Assembly: GCF_023502205.1 (NCBI RefSeq)
Contig: NZ_JAMFLG010000008.1
Location: 1 to 64,000 of the forward strand
Direction: 5' to 3'
DNA length: 64,000 nucleotides
DNA from: Aquiflexum sp. TKW24L
GTDB lineage: Bacteria; Bacteroidota; Bacteroidia; Cytophagales; Cyclobacteriaceae
The notes under the pieces are model-generated. The model saw only the letters and a list, made by a program, of their open reading frames with translations. It searched no databases and was not told where the DNA came from. This document shows, piece after piece, positions 50,932 through 60,904 of this stretch; positions within the stretch are counted from its first letter, which is position 1, and every line of letters starts with the position of its first letter. A program made the translations under genes and the position numbers.

Positions 50932-53805
50932 TTACCAAGTCCTTCCTCCGCCACCACCTGGCCTTCCTTGTTCAGGACTTGCGGCTTGAGGTTTGAAGTT
51001 TCCAATAATATAAGAAAACGTGATCAGACCATATCTAGTTAAAACCCTAGTAAAGGTATCCTCGATCGATACATCTGAGACTGTCCTGCCGATCGCATTG
51101 TTTTGATTGAGTAAATCAAACACCGTCATTTTCAATTCCGCTTTGTTGTCTTTCATAAATCTGTATCCGGCTTCAATATTCCAAAGCCATACTGACTGGT
51201 CCAATGTTGGGGAAAGTCCTCTGTATAGTGAATTGTTAAGGACATTGGAAATGAACATTTTTCCTTTATTGGGAGAATAGTAGAATCTGAAATTAGATGT
51301 CTGGATATAATAATTCTGATCAAGATTTGATTGCAGACTACTGTTGACAATGGTATAAATTCCTGTAGTCGAAATAGAAAAATCCAAGTCCTTGCTTATG
51401 TTACTTGTCAGGGTCAAACCTTGACTCAAATCAATATTGTCATTTGCATTTTTCTGTCCATTGATCATACCCGGAGTTCTGTTGTAGGAAACTGATGAAT
51501 TCAGGTTGAACTGTGATTTCCAGCTTTTGATCGGAGTACCATAAGTGACAAACAATCGGGACCTGAAGTTGCCTGAAAAATTCTCTGGACGGCTAATCTG
51601 CCCGCCTGGTTTTAAGAGGACTTGGTTGTTGATCAAAGTGTCTGTCTGCGCCACAAAAGTATTGGTACCGATAAAGTCTTCTGTCAGGTTCAAAGAAAGG
51701 AAAGTGAAGAAGGTTTTTGATTTGGCAATGTTGATTTTGGAATAATTGATGAAGGCATTATGACTGAAGGACTGACCAAGGTTAGGATTACCGACCGAAA
51801 GCTGCAAGGGGTTTTGGTTGTTGATGACATTTTGGAGCTGGTTGACACTTGGTTCTTGGGTGTTGGTCCTGTACCTCAACCTGAATGAAGTTCCTTTTTG
51901 TTGGTTTCGGTAATTGGCATTCAGACCGGGAAGAAAATTGCTGAAAGAGCGGTTGAAAAGTTCTTCTCTTGGAAAAAAGCTTTCATTGTCCTGCACAGCA
52001 TATTGGTAGTCGAGATTGGCGTTGATATTCCAAGACTTGAGGTTGTAGCTGTATCCGATGCTTGGTCTTTGGACTATAAATTTGTTGTTAAATTGATTAC
52101 TCAAAGCGGTATCAAGAACCATAATGCCGCCTTCAGGCACCAAGCTGAAAGTTTTCTGATCTGAGGTGGTTTTGTTATTTCCAACTTGGTAGGACATTGT
52201 CAACAATGATTTTTCTGTCACAGGCTCGGTATATTGTAAAGTCGCTCTATAATTGAATCCATCCGAAAGCCCGAAGGTTTCTTGGTTGATGGTATCCCGG
52301 ATATCTCTGATAAAATCCCGATTTGCAGCAACAAGGTCGGAATATTGATCTCTTTTGGTCCAAGCAGTGAAAACCGTGGTAGAAATCGTTCTACCCTGCT
52401 TGTCAAATTTGTATCTGTATACAAAATTATTTGCGAGATTATAGCCATCGGTAGTGGCATCGGATATTGTTTTTGCACTACTCAATGGGTCTAAAGATCC
52501 GGAAAGGTTGAGCCCGTCACGGTCATTATAGGTATTGTTACTTTGGAAATTGAGGGATGGTGTAATAATAATGGCATTTTTGGGATTGATGTCGTATTCT
52601 ATCCTGCCATTGACCCGGTGGTTGTTATTTTTAATGGTATTGAGTAAACTTTCTTCATAAAATTGCCTCGTAGTTTCGGACAAGATGATTTCCCTATTGG
52701 TCAATTTGAATAAATTATTTTTGGTGGAATTGAAGAAATAGCTTCCGGTAAAGTTGATTTTTTTGCCGAATTTGTCACTGTAATTTAAACCAACACTGTT
52801 TGTGGTAATGATTCCCTGATCTTGTCCTACGAGGAAGTTGTTGTTTCCACCACCCCAACCTTGACCACCTGGACGACCGCCGCCACCCCGATTACCACCG
52901 CCTCCTTGACCTGCACTACTCACACCTACAAGATCTTGGGAGGAAAAATTTTGCTGGTTGATATTATTGAATAAACCGATGAGGGAAATTCTTTTAGCGC
53001 CTTTGAAATAATTAAAATTTCCTCCTGCTGCGTACCTTTCCTGCGTACCTGCCCCTGCATACAATCTCCCAAACTGTCTTGTATTTTTGTCCGGTCTGGT
53101 TACGATATTGATGGTACGTGAATAATTACCATCATCAAATCCCGTCAACCTCGATTGGTCTGATCTTTGGTCCAAGATCTCCACCCTATCGATCACATCA
53201 GCGGGTAGATTTCTCAAAGCCATAAATGGATCATTACCAAAAAACTCCCTTCCATCCACCAAAACCTTTTGAACCTGTTCTCCTTTTGCCTGAATCTCCC
53301 CATTTTGAATGGTCACACCGGGAAGTTTTCTGACAAGTTCTTCGGCATCTGCATTTTCCCTTGTCCTAAAAGCATTGGCATTGAATGATGTCGTGTCCCC
53401 TTTTACTTCACCCACGACTACCTGTCCTTCTATCACTACTTCACCAAGCAGCTTGCTATCTTCAATTAAGACCAAGGTTCCCAAATCCAAACCATCACTT
53501 CTGTTGTGGGTTTTGCTGATTTTAACAAACCCTAAAAATGTAACCTCGATAAGAACAGAGGGGATTCTTGGACGGCTAATCTCAAAAGTCCCATCTGCCC
53601 CGGTGACTGTATTTACCAACACAGAGTCCGTTACCGTTTTGATTACTACATTGGCGCCGATCATCGGTTCCTTAGTGGCACCTTCTATGACTCGGCCTTT
53701 CAGGATGAGGTCCTGTGTTCTTCCTTGCGGTCTTTGGGCTTGGGAGTCAAAGGAATAGACAAAAAACAAGCAAATGAAAAATATTTTGAAAGTAGAAATC
53801 TTCAT
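50932..53805 (-). CDS. TonB-dependent-receptor-like outer-membrane beta-barrel protein
   Basis: The 957-aa protein has a signal peptide (first ~23 residues), a carboxypeptidase-regulatory-like beta-sandwich (about 30-115; LKGRVIEGATKEPMIGANVVIK), a plug domain (about 130-235; RKLPGVTIQNGEIQ, VLVDGREFFGNDPFMALRNLPADVIDRVEILD) and a long beta-barrel of the OMP_b-brl_3 type. A Gly-rich loop (about 300-325) and a Gly-rich C-terminus (PGGGGGRTW) stand out. No SusD partner is next to it, so it is not a standard polysaccharide locus. Substrate unknown. Confidence 0.9.
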   Translation of the reverse strand: MKISTFKIFFICLFFVYSFDSQAQRPQGRTQDLILKGRVIEGATKEPMIGANVVIKTVTDSVLVNTVTGADGTFEISRPRIPSVLIEVTFLGFVKISKTHNRSDGLDLGTLVLIEDSKLLGEVVIEGQVVVGEVKGDTTSFNANAFRTRENADAEELVRKLPGVTIQNGEIQAKGEQVQKVLVDGREFFGNDPFMALRNLPADVIDRVEILDQRSDQSRLTGFDDGNYSRTINIVTRPDKNTRQFGRLYAGAGTQERYAAGGNFNYFKGAKRISLIGLFNNINQQNFSSQDLVGVSSAGQGGGGNRGGGGRPGGQGWGGGNNNFLVGQDQGIITTNSVGLNYSDKFGKKINFTGSYFFNSTKNNLFKLTNREIILSETTRQFYEESLLNTIKNNNHRVNGRIEYDINPKNAIIITPSLNFQSNNTYNDRDGLNLSGSLDPLSSAKTISDATTDGYNLANNFVYRYKFDKQGRTISTTVFTAWTKRDQYSDLVAANRDFIRDIRDTINQETFGLSDGFNYRATLQYTEPVTEKSLLTMSYQVGNNKTTSDQKTFSLVPEGGIMVLDTALSNQFNNKFIVQRPSIGYSYNLKSWNINANLDYQYAVQDNESFFPREELFNRSFSNFLPGLNANYRNQQKGTSFRLRYRTNTQEPSVNQLQNVINNQNPLQLSVGNPNLGQSFSHNAFINYSKINIAKSKTFFTFLSLNLTEDFIGTNTFVAQTDTLINNQVLLKPGGQISRPENFSGNFRSRLFVTYGTPIKSWKSQFNLNSSVSYNRTPGMINGQKNANDNIDLSQGLTLTSNISKDLDFSISTTGIYTIVNSSLQSNLDQNYYIQTSNFRFYYSPNKGKMFISNVLNNSLYRGLSPTLDQSVWLWNIEAGYRFMKDNKAELKMTVFDLLNQNNAIGRTVSDVSIEDTFTRVLTRYGLITFSYIIGNFKPQAASPEQGRPGGGGGRTW

Positions 53806-54077
53806 GGGAAATAAAATTATTATCTCAGCTTAGACATTGGAGTAAGTAGAAAAGTTTAAGCGGTTAGTAGGTTAAATTGTGAATGGAAAAAAAGAAGGAC
53901 AAATGGGTATTAGATTCCTTTAAAATGGGGGTTTAAAGCAGGAGAAGTCAAAATTAATTCCTTCATCCAGCCACCTGTTTTTGCCGATACCCAGTTTATT
54001 TTAAAAATAAAAATTCCGCTCTTTTTACGGTAATTTTACTTATGTCCAGCTAAGTCAGACTAAAGCCATTATGATGT
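53806..54077. other. Intergenic region, no gene recognised
   Basis: This gap lies upstream of the outer-membrane protein gene and after the pseudogene. I see no RNA gene or convincing promoter box. AT-rich runs dominate. Confidence 0.4.
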
Positions 54078-54726
54078 TTATTTTTCAAACCAAAATCCTT
54101 CATCTAAATAAAAGACTGTATCAATAAAATATAAGACACCATTTCTGGTCAAAACATTTTCATCATGCAAATCCTCCAAATATGATTCCCAATTTGGGAT
54201 TAAAGTAATCGTTATTACGGATACAAACAAAATCATTGGATTCCATAAAAATTTTTACCTTTTCTAAATCAGTATTTTCAGTGATTGAAACATATGACTG
54301 TTTGACAACTGCGTAAAGTCTTTGGCTTTCTTTGGTAAAACCGATTAAATCATAAGCAGTATCCGGAAAGAAAAAATTATGGAGCAGTAAGTTGGTAAAG
54401 TAATCTTTCCAAGAACTGAAATAGATTCCGTCATTTAACTTTAGGACATATTCAGAATCTTGTAAAAATATCCTCTATTCAGCACCCTGACTTACAAACC
54501 TGGAAAAATCAATCTTTGGAATCCAAAGGTCTTTTTCAAAAATGAACCTTTCTAGTTTTTCTGTCTCCTGTTCCCGGACCTGCTTTGGGATTTCAGTTTT
54601 TGGGCCTGAAGGCGTGCCATCTCCGAGGTAACTGGAGACTGATTGGATAGTTGTTCCAAACCTAACTTGGCCCTTTCCTGAAATGATATGGTGAAGTTCA
54701 TGCTTTATTAGGTTTTGCATTTTCAC
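54078..54726 (-). pseudogene. Decayed polyvalent-protein kinase-like gene
   Basis: The minus strand reads a 83-codon frame (ELHHIISGKGQVRFG...IPKIDFSRFVSQGAE) to a TAG at 54475-54477, and the same frame continues for over 90 codons (DSEYVLKLNDGIYFSSWKD, ESNDFVCIRNNDYFNPKLGI). Then a frameshift near 54175 leads into EDLHDENVLTRNG-VLYFID and a stop at 54078. The H-D-E-N and F-I-D motifs are those of a kinase-like domain found in polyvalent proteins of mobile elements. One in-frame stop and one frameshift make it inactive. No mobile-element genes remain around it. Confidence 0.65.
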
Positions 54727-54828
54727 AAAGGTAGAAATATTGGACCTCTGAAAAAGGAAGGGATACTACTACAAAATCTTAGATGATTGTAATCGTTGAT
54801 AACCCTACTGCGCAAATTACCCCAAAAG

Positions 54829-54859
54829 AAAAATCCCAATCTTTCAACCGGGATTTTTT
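54829..54859 (-). terminator. Intrinsic terminator after aspS
   Basis: AAAAATCCC (54829-54837) pairs with GGGATTTTT (54850-54858) over a 12-base loop; T-rich sequence follows on the minus strand. It lies just after the aspS stop at 54865. Confidence 0.75.
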
Positions 54860-54864
54860 GAGTT

Positions 54865-56625
54865 TTATTTTTTCTCAGCCAAGGCGACCTTGATAGAGAG
54901 TTCTGTCAGCTGTTCATCAGATATCGTGCTTGGCGTATCGATCATGACATCCCTACCGGAGTTGTTTTTTGGGAAGGCGATATAATCCCTGATCGAATCA
55001 GATCCACCAAAAATGGCACAAAGCCTGTCAAATCCAAAGGCAATCCCACCATGTGGCGGCGCACCAAATTCAAATGCTTCCATCAAAAACCCAAACTGCT
55101 TCTGTGCTTCGGCATCCGAAAATCCAAGATGCTTGAACATCAGTTGCTGAGTCGACCTGTCATGGATTCGGATTGACCCGCCACCGATTTCGACACCATT
55201 GATGACGAGGTCATAGGCATTTGCCCGGACTGCACCCGGATCGGTTTCCAAAAGTGGAATATCTTCTTTCTTTGGAGAAGTAAATGGATGGTGCATGGCA
55301 TGAAATCTATTTGTCTCCTCATCCCATTCGAGCAAAGGAAAGTCAACTACCCAAAGCGGCTTGAATACGTTTCGATCCCTCAGTCCGAGTTCTTCTCCCA
55401 TTTTCAGCCTGAGTTCTGACATTTGTTTTCTGGTGGATTTTGCGTCCCCACTCAAAACCAAAATCAGGTCTCCGGCCTCTGCTCCCATCTTTTCAGCCCA
55501 AGATTTCAAATCTTCATTGGAATAGAATTTATCTACAGTTGACTTGAAAGTCCCATCTTCGTTGCATTTGACATATACCAATCCTTTGGCCCCGATCTGT
55601 GGTCTCTTTACCCAATTGGTCAATTCATCAAGTTGCTTTCTTGTATATTCCCCCGCGCCTTTAGCACAGATTCCGATTATAAGTTCTGCCTGATCAAAAA
55701 TGGAAAATCCTTTTCCCTGAGCGACGTCATTGAGTTCGGCAAATTTCATGTCAAACCTCAAATCAGGTTTGTCATTGCCATAGCCACTCATGGCTTCGGC
55801 ATACGTCATTCTTTTGACTTCTTCCAATTCCACTCCTTTGACATTGGCAAAAAGATGCTTGGTCAAACCTTCAAAAGTATTCAGGATATCTTCCTGACTT
55901 ACGAAAGACATTTCGCAGTCAATCTGTGTAAACTCAGGCTGTCTGTCTGCCCGCAAATCCTCGTCTCTGAAACATTTGACAATCTGAAAATACCTGTCAA
56001 AACCACTGACCATCAACAGTTGCTTGAAAGTCTGTGGAGATTGCGGCAATGCATAAAATTCTCCCGGATTGACGCGGCTGGGAACCACAAAATCACGAGC
56101 ACCTTCGGGAGTGGATTTGATCAAAACAGGTGTCTCCACCTCAATGAAATCCTGCGCATCCATATATTTCCTTGTCTCCTGCATCATGCGGTGACGGAGT
56201 TGAAGCTTTTCCCTGACCACATTTCTGCGAAGGTCTAGGTATCTGTATTTCATTCTCAATTCATCACCTCCATCTGTTTCATCCTCGATGATAAAAGGAG
56301 GAACTTTAGATGGATTCAAAATCTCGAGTAATTCCACCTTGATTTCGATATCCCCGGTAGGCATTTTGTCATTTTTGGAAGTTCTCTCCAACACAGTTCC
56401 TTTTGCCAAAACGACAAATTCCCTTCCTAAAGAGGCTGCTTTTTCAAGCAATGATTTGTCAGAAGAGCCTTCTTCAAAAATCAATTGGGTAACACCATAT
56501 CTGTCTCTTAAGTCTACCCATATTAAGCCTCCTTTATTCCTGACCCTTTGCACCCAGCCCGAAAGACTTACTTTTTGATGGACATCTTGTATCCTTAATT
56601 CTCCGCAAGTATGTGTTCTCAGCAT
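54865..56625 (-). CDS. aspS: Aspartyl-tRNA synthetase
   Basis: The 586-aa protein is a bacterial-type AspRS: N-terminal OB anticodon-binding domain (about 1-105), class II catalytic core ([51 protein letters not shown]), a GAD insertion domain (about 280-400) and the motif 3 region [15 protein letters not shown]. It charges tRNA-Asp. Start is placed at ATG 56625 ([11 protein letters not shown]), the family start; an in-frame ATG 30 bases upstream adds non-conserved residues. Confidence 0.98.
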   Translation of the reverse strand: MLRTHTCGELRIQDVHQKVSLSGWVQRVRNKGGLIWVDLRDRYGVTQLIFEEGSSDKSLLEKAASLGREFVVLAKGTVLERTSKNDKMPTGDIEIKVELLEILNPSKVPPFIIEDETDGGDELRMKYRYLDLRRNVVREKLQLRHRMMQETRKYMDAQDFIEVETPVLIKSTPEGARDFVVPSRVNPGEFYALPQSPQTFKQLLMVSGFDRYFQIVKCFRDEDLRADRQPEFTQIDCEMSFVSQEDILNTFEGLTKHLFANVKGVELEEVKRMTYAEAMSGYGNDKPDLRFDMKFAELNDVAQGKGFSIFDQAELIIGICAKGAGEYTRKQLDELTNWVKRPQIGAKGLVYVKCNEDGTFKSTVDKFYSNEDLKSWAEKMGAEAGDLILVLSGDAKSTRKQMSELRLKMGEELGLRDRNVFKPLWVVDFPLLEWDEETNRFHAMHHPFTSPKKEDIPLLETDPGAVRANAYDLVINGVEIGGGSIRIHDRSTQQLMFKHLGFSDAEAQKQFGFLMEAFEFGAPPHGGIAFGFDRLCAIFGGSDSIRDYIAFPKNNSGRDVMIDTPSTISDEQLTELSIKVALAEKK

Positions 56626-56865
56626 GATAATGATGGTATTTTTTGAAGTGGACAAAGATAAACAAAGCTTGGGGACAATTCTTAATCAGCGAAAAAGTTT
56701 GGCCAAAACTTTTTTTTTGGCAATAAAGTGAGCTTTTGGTTAGAATTTCTACAATATCCAGCTGGATGGAAACAAAAAAATGTCATTTATATGAAATACC
56801 AAATTGTACTTCCCGTTGATAGTATAGGTTTGAATATTAATTATGACTTGAAAAGTTGTAAATAA

Positions 56866-56897
56866 TTTGGATTTTGACCCAAATTTAAATTCCTTTG
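56866..56897 (+). promoter_or_regulatory. Predicted Bacteroidota promoter of the M23 peptidase gene
   Basis: TTTG at 56866-56869 and TTCCTTTG at 56890-56897 (one base off TAnnTTTG) are separated by 20 bases, the usual spacing. The ATG at 56927 then has a leader of about 20 bases. This argues against the in-frame upstream start at 56867, which would lie inside the promoter. Confidence 0.45.
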
Positions 56898-56926
56898 GAA
56901 TAACAGAATATTTCACCCCCTCTATC

Positions 56927-58201
56927 ATGAATAAAAAATTAACTTTTACAATCTCTGGGTTGCTGATTTTTAGCAGCATATTTTATTATAATCAAAAAGA
57001 ACAGAATGAATTTAACGCTATCGAAGAAGAAATTGAATTCGTCGAAGAAAAGAAAGAAGACCAAATCCTTTACGGTATCAATGTGAATGAATTGGATGTT
57101 GTGGAAGGCGTAGTTGGAAAAAACCAAACCTTATCCACTATCCTTGCACCTTTCAATGTTCCTTATCAAATCATAGACGAATTAGCCCGAAAGTCAAAAG
57201 ATATTTTTGATGTCAAGAAAATTGCATTCAACAAAAAATTCACTGTTCTGACATCCAAAGATTCTACTCTAGCCCAGTTTTTCATTTACGAACCTAATCC
57301 TGCGGAATTTGTCGTTTTCAAATTAGACGAGGGAGAGGTATATAAAGAAGAAAGGCCTGTTGAAATCCGGAAGGTTGAAATCGGCGGGACAATCAGCAGC
57401 AATCTTTATGTAAACATGACTGAGATTGGAATCGGTCCTGACCTGATTGACCAATTTGCTGATTTGTATGGTTGGGCAGTGGATTTTCAAAGACTTCAAA
57501 AAGGCGATAAATTCAAAGTTTCTTATTCCGAAAAAGTAGTCGAAGGTAATGTGATTGGTCTAGGAGACATCGAAGTTGCCTATTTTGAGCATATGGGAGT
57601 TCCTTACCACGCCATCCCTTTTGAGCAAAATGGCGAAAGAACGTTTTTTGATCAGGATGGTAACAGTTTCAAAAAAGCATTTTTGAGAGACCCTTTGAAA
57701 TATTCCAGAATAAGTTCAAGATATAATTTGAACCGGTTTCACCCGGTCCAAAAAAGATACAAAGCCCACCTTGGTACAGATTACGCAGCCCCGACCGGAA
57801 CAGAAATCAGGTCTGTCGGTGACGGAACTGTCGTAGAAGCTAGGTACACAAGTGCAAATGGCAACTTTGTTAAAATCAAACACAACGGCACCTACACCAC
57901 CCAATACCTTCACATGTCCAAAATTGCGAAGGGAATGATAACAGGGTCAAGAGTAAAGCAAGGTCAAGTGATCGGATATGTAGGAAGTACAGGTTTGGCC
58001 ACAGGTCCACATCTTTGCTTTAGATTTTGGAAAAACGGAAAGCAGGAAGATTGGTTGAAGGAAAAAATCCCACCTTCCGAGCCAATATCTCAGGAAAACA
58101 GGATGGCTTTTGATCAGGTAAAAGCTGAAAGCATGCGACAGATTGCAGCTATACCTTATGTGAATGCCGACCAAAAGATGGTAGCCAAGGTAAATCCTTA
58201 A
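56927..58201 (+). CDS. M23 family metallopeptidase with altered active site
   Basis: The 424-aa protein has a signal or anchor segment (about 3-20), an acidic linker, an N-terminal opacity-associated/LysM-like part and a C-terminal M23 (LytM) domain (about 275-390). Zinc ligands H281 and D285 sit in HLGTD, and H329 in YLHMS matches the catalytic His. The usual C-terminal HxH is GPHLC here (H362, C364), so the third ligand His is replaced by Cys, a change I recall in other Bacteroidota members. It would trim peptidoglycan crosslinks or act as an EnvC/NlpD-like activator. A terminator follows. Confidence 0.9.
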   Translation: MNKKLTFTISGLLIFSSIFYYNQKEQNEFNAIEEEIEFVEEKKEDQILYGINVNELDVVEGVVGKNQTLSTILAPFNVPYQIIDELARKSKDIFDVKKIAFNKKFTVLTSKDSTLAQFFIYEPNPAEFVVFKLDEGEVYKEERPVEIRKVEIGGTISSNLYVNMTEIGIGPDLIDQFADLYGWAVDFQRLQKGDKFKVSYSEKVVEGNVIGLGDIEVAYFEHMGVPYHAIPFEQNGERTFFDQDGNSFKKAFLRDPLKYSRISSRYNLNRFHPVQKRYKAHLGTDYAAPTGTEIRSVGDGTVVEARYTSANGNFVKIKHNGTYTTQYLHMSKIAKGMITGSRVKQGQVIGYVGSTGLATGPHLCFRFWKNGKQEDWLKEKIPPSEPISQENRMAFDQVKAESMRQIAAIPYVNADQKMVAKVNP

Positions 58202-58224
58202 TCCGAGTTTCGATTGAATAATTG

Positions 58225-58258
58225 AAGACCAAGAAGTAAAATTCTTGGTCTTTTTTTA
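58225..58258 (+). terminator. Intrinsic terminator of the M23 gene
   Basis: AAGACCAAGAA pairs with TTCTTGGTCTT (58225-58235 with 58242-58252) and is followed by a T-run. Confidence 0.9.
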
Positions 58259-58465
58259 TGGACAGCCGACATCACCTTTGGCTAACTTTTTGTAAAAAAC
58301 AAATCCCATCGGCCTTCAAAATCGGGGGTTAATATTGAGGCAATCTACCTAATGCAAATGTACCTGGCCTTTCTGGGTATTAGGATTCACACTCTTGATA
58401 AAATGTTGGTGGAGCGAAAAACCCGGCCAAGATTTTCTTCGTCTATTAACCTTAGTTGAATTGAA

Positions 58466-58496
58466 TGAAAAAAAAAGGACCTCCCAGAAGGAGGCC
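58466..58496 (-). terminator. Intrinsic terminator of the OmpA/PorP/adhesin unit
   Basis: On the minus strand GGCCTCC-TTCTG-GGAGGTCC forms a stem and is followed by nine T residues. It lies about 50 bases after the OmpA-family stop codon at 58548. Confidence 0.88.
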
Positions 58497-58547
58497 ATTT
58501 TTACTTATCTATCTCGCAAGTTTAAAAAATAAAGTCTTTAATTATTT

Positions 58548-60902
58548 TCACTTCAACCGAAGCTCTGTTCTTCTATTCAGTTGGTGCATATTTTCAGTAC
58601 ATGGAATTGTTCCGCAATCATTGATGGGCAATGATTTTCCAAACCATTGGTATTCTATTCTGTTTGCATCCACGCCTCGTTGCACAAGGTATTCCATCAC
58701 CGCTTTGGCTCTTCTTTCTGCTAATTTGAGGTTATAATCTTCATTTCCCCTTTGGTCAGTGTGACCAGAAAGGTAAAGCTGAAGATTTTTCAATTTTTTC
58801 ATCACCAATGTTACCCTCTCCAAATCCTTCTCATGGACTGCCCTGATCGTTGATTTGTCAAAATCAAAATACACAGCAGGGATAGAATTCATCTCGTTTT
58901 GGATTTGCTCAAAAAGAGATGACTCATCACAAAGGTCTTTTCCAAATAGCGAAGCCGGCAAATCATATTCTTTGTTAGTGTCCGAGAAGGCCTCCAAAAC
59001 CAATTCACTTCGCCTGTTCAGTTGATGTTTTGTCTCAGGACAAGGAACATTATCACCGCAATCGTTAGCCAGATTTTCCTTTCCAAACCAATCGATTTTC
59101 ACCCTATTTTCCGGGATACCAAAATTTGCAAGATAGTCTTTGACTGCTGATGCCCTTTTCCCACTCAAAAGCCTATTGTATTCAACAGATGCCCGCGCAT
59201 CGGTATGAGAACCCACTGCTAAATCGAGAAAATCATATTTTGTCATCAATTCAGCAATTTTATTTAAGACCGGTTCGGCGTCATTTCTAATTTTTGCTTT
59301 GTCCAAATCATAATAAACAATATCAACCAAGACAGGCAAATTATAGGGAATTCTGACAAGTTTATATTCTCTTTCCAAAACATCATCTTGAAGACCTTTG
59401 GTAGAAAGTGTACTGTCATAAATGCTAAAATATCCTTTTTTACTGATTTTAAGGTTAAAATTACTTTCGGGTTTAAGATCTGCCAAAAGTTCTCCTTTGT
59501 CGTTCCTAACATTGGGAATCAAATCCATGCCTTCTTGTTCTGTTAGAGTGGAAGTAAATTCCTCGCTGATAATATAATCATCACAATCGATCACTCTTGC
59601 GATGAGTTTTTTGAATAGATCTTCAATCAAGTAAATGTCATCCAATCCCATTCCACCAGTTCTATCCGAGCTCAGGTACCTTTTTCCATCTTTGGTGACT
59701 AGGTATCCAAAATCATCGCGTGCGGAATTGTAAGGAAGCCCCATGTTTTGTATGTTATTGAAAACTGAACCTAAAAAATCTGCTTTGAAGACATCCATTC
59801 CCCCTAAGCCCGGGTGACCGGTGGATGAGAAGTAGAAAGTAGATCCATTAACAGATGGGTATCTTTCATTTTTGGAAGTGTTGATTTTGTCGCCGAGGTT
59901 GACAGGTTCCCCAAAATTCATATTCCCATCGTAGCTGACATAATAGATGTCAAACCCTCCCATTCCTCCAGGTTTGTCTGAAGCAAAGTAAATTCTTTTG
60001 TTTTCTTCGTCTACAAAAGGATTCATGACACCGTACTCAGTTATGCTATTGATTGGGAAAGCCTTGGTCTCGGATAAAGATCCATCAGCACCGATTTTGC
60101 TGTAGAAAATCTCTGAATTAAGGGAATATTCCCTGCTGCCTTTAATCTTATTTACATCTCTAAAAACAGAATAGAATATCAGGTTTTGGCTTTCCATCAG
60201 ACTTGGATCACTCACGTGAAGGGCATCCGGAAGGTCAGGTACCAATGCGGAAAGTGTGCTATCTTTATCAAATTTGTAGATTCCAAAAAACGATCTGTCA
60301 TTGAAGCTACTTTTTTCAGTGCTGTAAAGGTTGCTTTTGGCATCTAGCCTGATTCCTTTTTTGTCTGTGGGCGTGACATTTCCCCTATCGCTTGAAAAAT
60401 ATTGATTTCCGATTTTGTCTTCTTCCAATCCATAATCAGATCCGACTGAATTGATTCCTTTGGCAAGAACCAACTTGACATGGGCTTCTTTAGTGGTCAT
60501 GGATCTGATCAAGTCAAAATCAAGTTCAGGAAAATCATCTTCATCAAATGAGGAGCCTTTCAGCATTTCATCTATTTGATCCCCTCTTCCAACTTTCATC
60601 GCCGCTGTAAGGTATTGGGCATAATCTGATCTCTGGGCTTCTTCATTTGTAATTACTTTTTCCCACCACTCGAATGACTTTTCATAATCTTGGACTAGGC
60701 TAAAAGCTTCTGCAGCTTTTCTAGCGGTAGCTATTTTTGGATTTCGCTCATAAGCTTGTCCGTAAATTTCTGCAGCGTGTTGAAAGTTTTCAAGTTCATT
60801 CTGCTTGTCAGCATACTTTAAAAGTCTGTTTTGTGCAAAAGATGGATTCGAAAAGGTTAAAGAAATTACAAGGAATAAAAGAGTGTAAAGTATATTTCTC
60901 AT
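58548..60902 (-). CDS. PD40 and dual OmpA-domain outer-membrane protein
   Basis: The 784-aa protein has a signal peptide (ends FAQ), a TPR-like N-terminal part (about 25-110), PD40/WD-type repeats (about 150-400), and then two complete OmpA peptidoglycan-binding domains in a row: VYYDLDKAKIRNDAEPVLN...GSHTDARAS and VYFDFDKSTIRAVHEKDLE...SGHTDQRGNEDYN. Each ends with the NDC...P.C...LNRR pattern typical of this group. Such proteins tie surface machinery to peptidoglycan and are found beside PorP/SprF genes. I use ATG 60902; the upstream ATG would overlap the PorP gene by 10 bases. The gene starts 2 bases after the PorP stop. Confidence 0.93.
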   Translation of the reverse strand: MRNILYTLLFLVISLTFSNPSFAQNRLLKYADKQNELENFQHAAEIYGQAYERNPKIATARKAAEAFSLVQDYEKSFEWWEKVITNEEAQRSDYAQYLTAAMKVGRGDQIDEMLKGSSFDEDDFPELDFDLIRSMTTKEAHVKLVLAKGINSVGSDYGLEEDKIGNQYFSSDRGNVTPTDKKGIRLDAKSNLYSTEKSSFNDRSFFGIYKFDKDSTLSALVPDLPDALHVSDPSLMESQNLIFYSVFRDVNKIKGSREYSLNSEIFYSKIGADGSLSETKAFPINSITEYGVMNPFVDEENKRIYFASDKPGGMGGFDIYYVSYDGNMNFGEPVNLGDKINTSKNERYPSVNGSTFYFSSTGHPGLGGMDVFKADFLGSVFNNIQNMGLPYNSARDDFGYLVTKDGKRYLSSDRTGGMGLDDIYLIEDLFKKLIARVIDCDDYIISEEFTSTLTEQEGMDLIPNVRNDKGELLADLKPESNFNLKISKKGYFSIYDSTLSTKGLQDDVLEREYKLVRIPYNLPVLVDIVYYDLDKAKIRNDAEPVLNKIAELMTKYDFLDLAVGSHTDARASVEYNRLLSGKRASAVKDYLANFGIPENRVKIDWFGKENLANDCGDNVPCPETKHQLNRRSELVLEAFSDTNKEYDLPASLFGKDLCDESSLFEQIQNEMNSIPAVYFDFDKSTIRAVHEKDLERVTLVMKKLKNLQLYLSGHTDQRGNEDYNLKLAERRAKAVMEYLVQRGVDANRIEYQWFGKSLPINDCGTIPCTENMHQLNRRTELRLK

Positions 60903-60904
60903 GA

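Noticed and set aside
58330-58450. A short minus-strand frame (FFAPPTFYQECES, stop, YPERPGTFALGRLPQY) in the gap after the M23 gene.
   Set aside because: It is interrupted by a stop codon, has no start and I cannot tie it to a known family. It may be a repeat or a relic, but the evidence is too thin for a feature.
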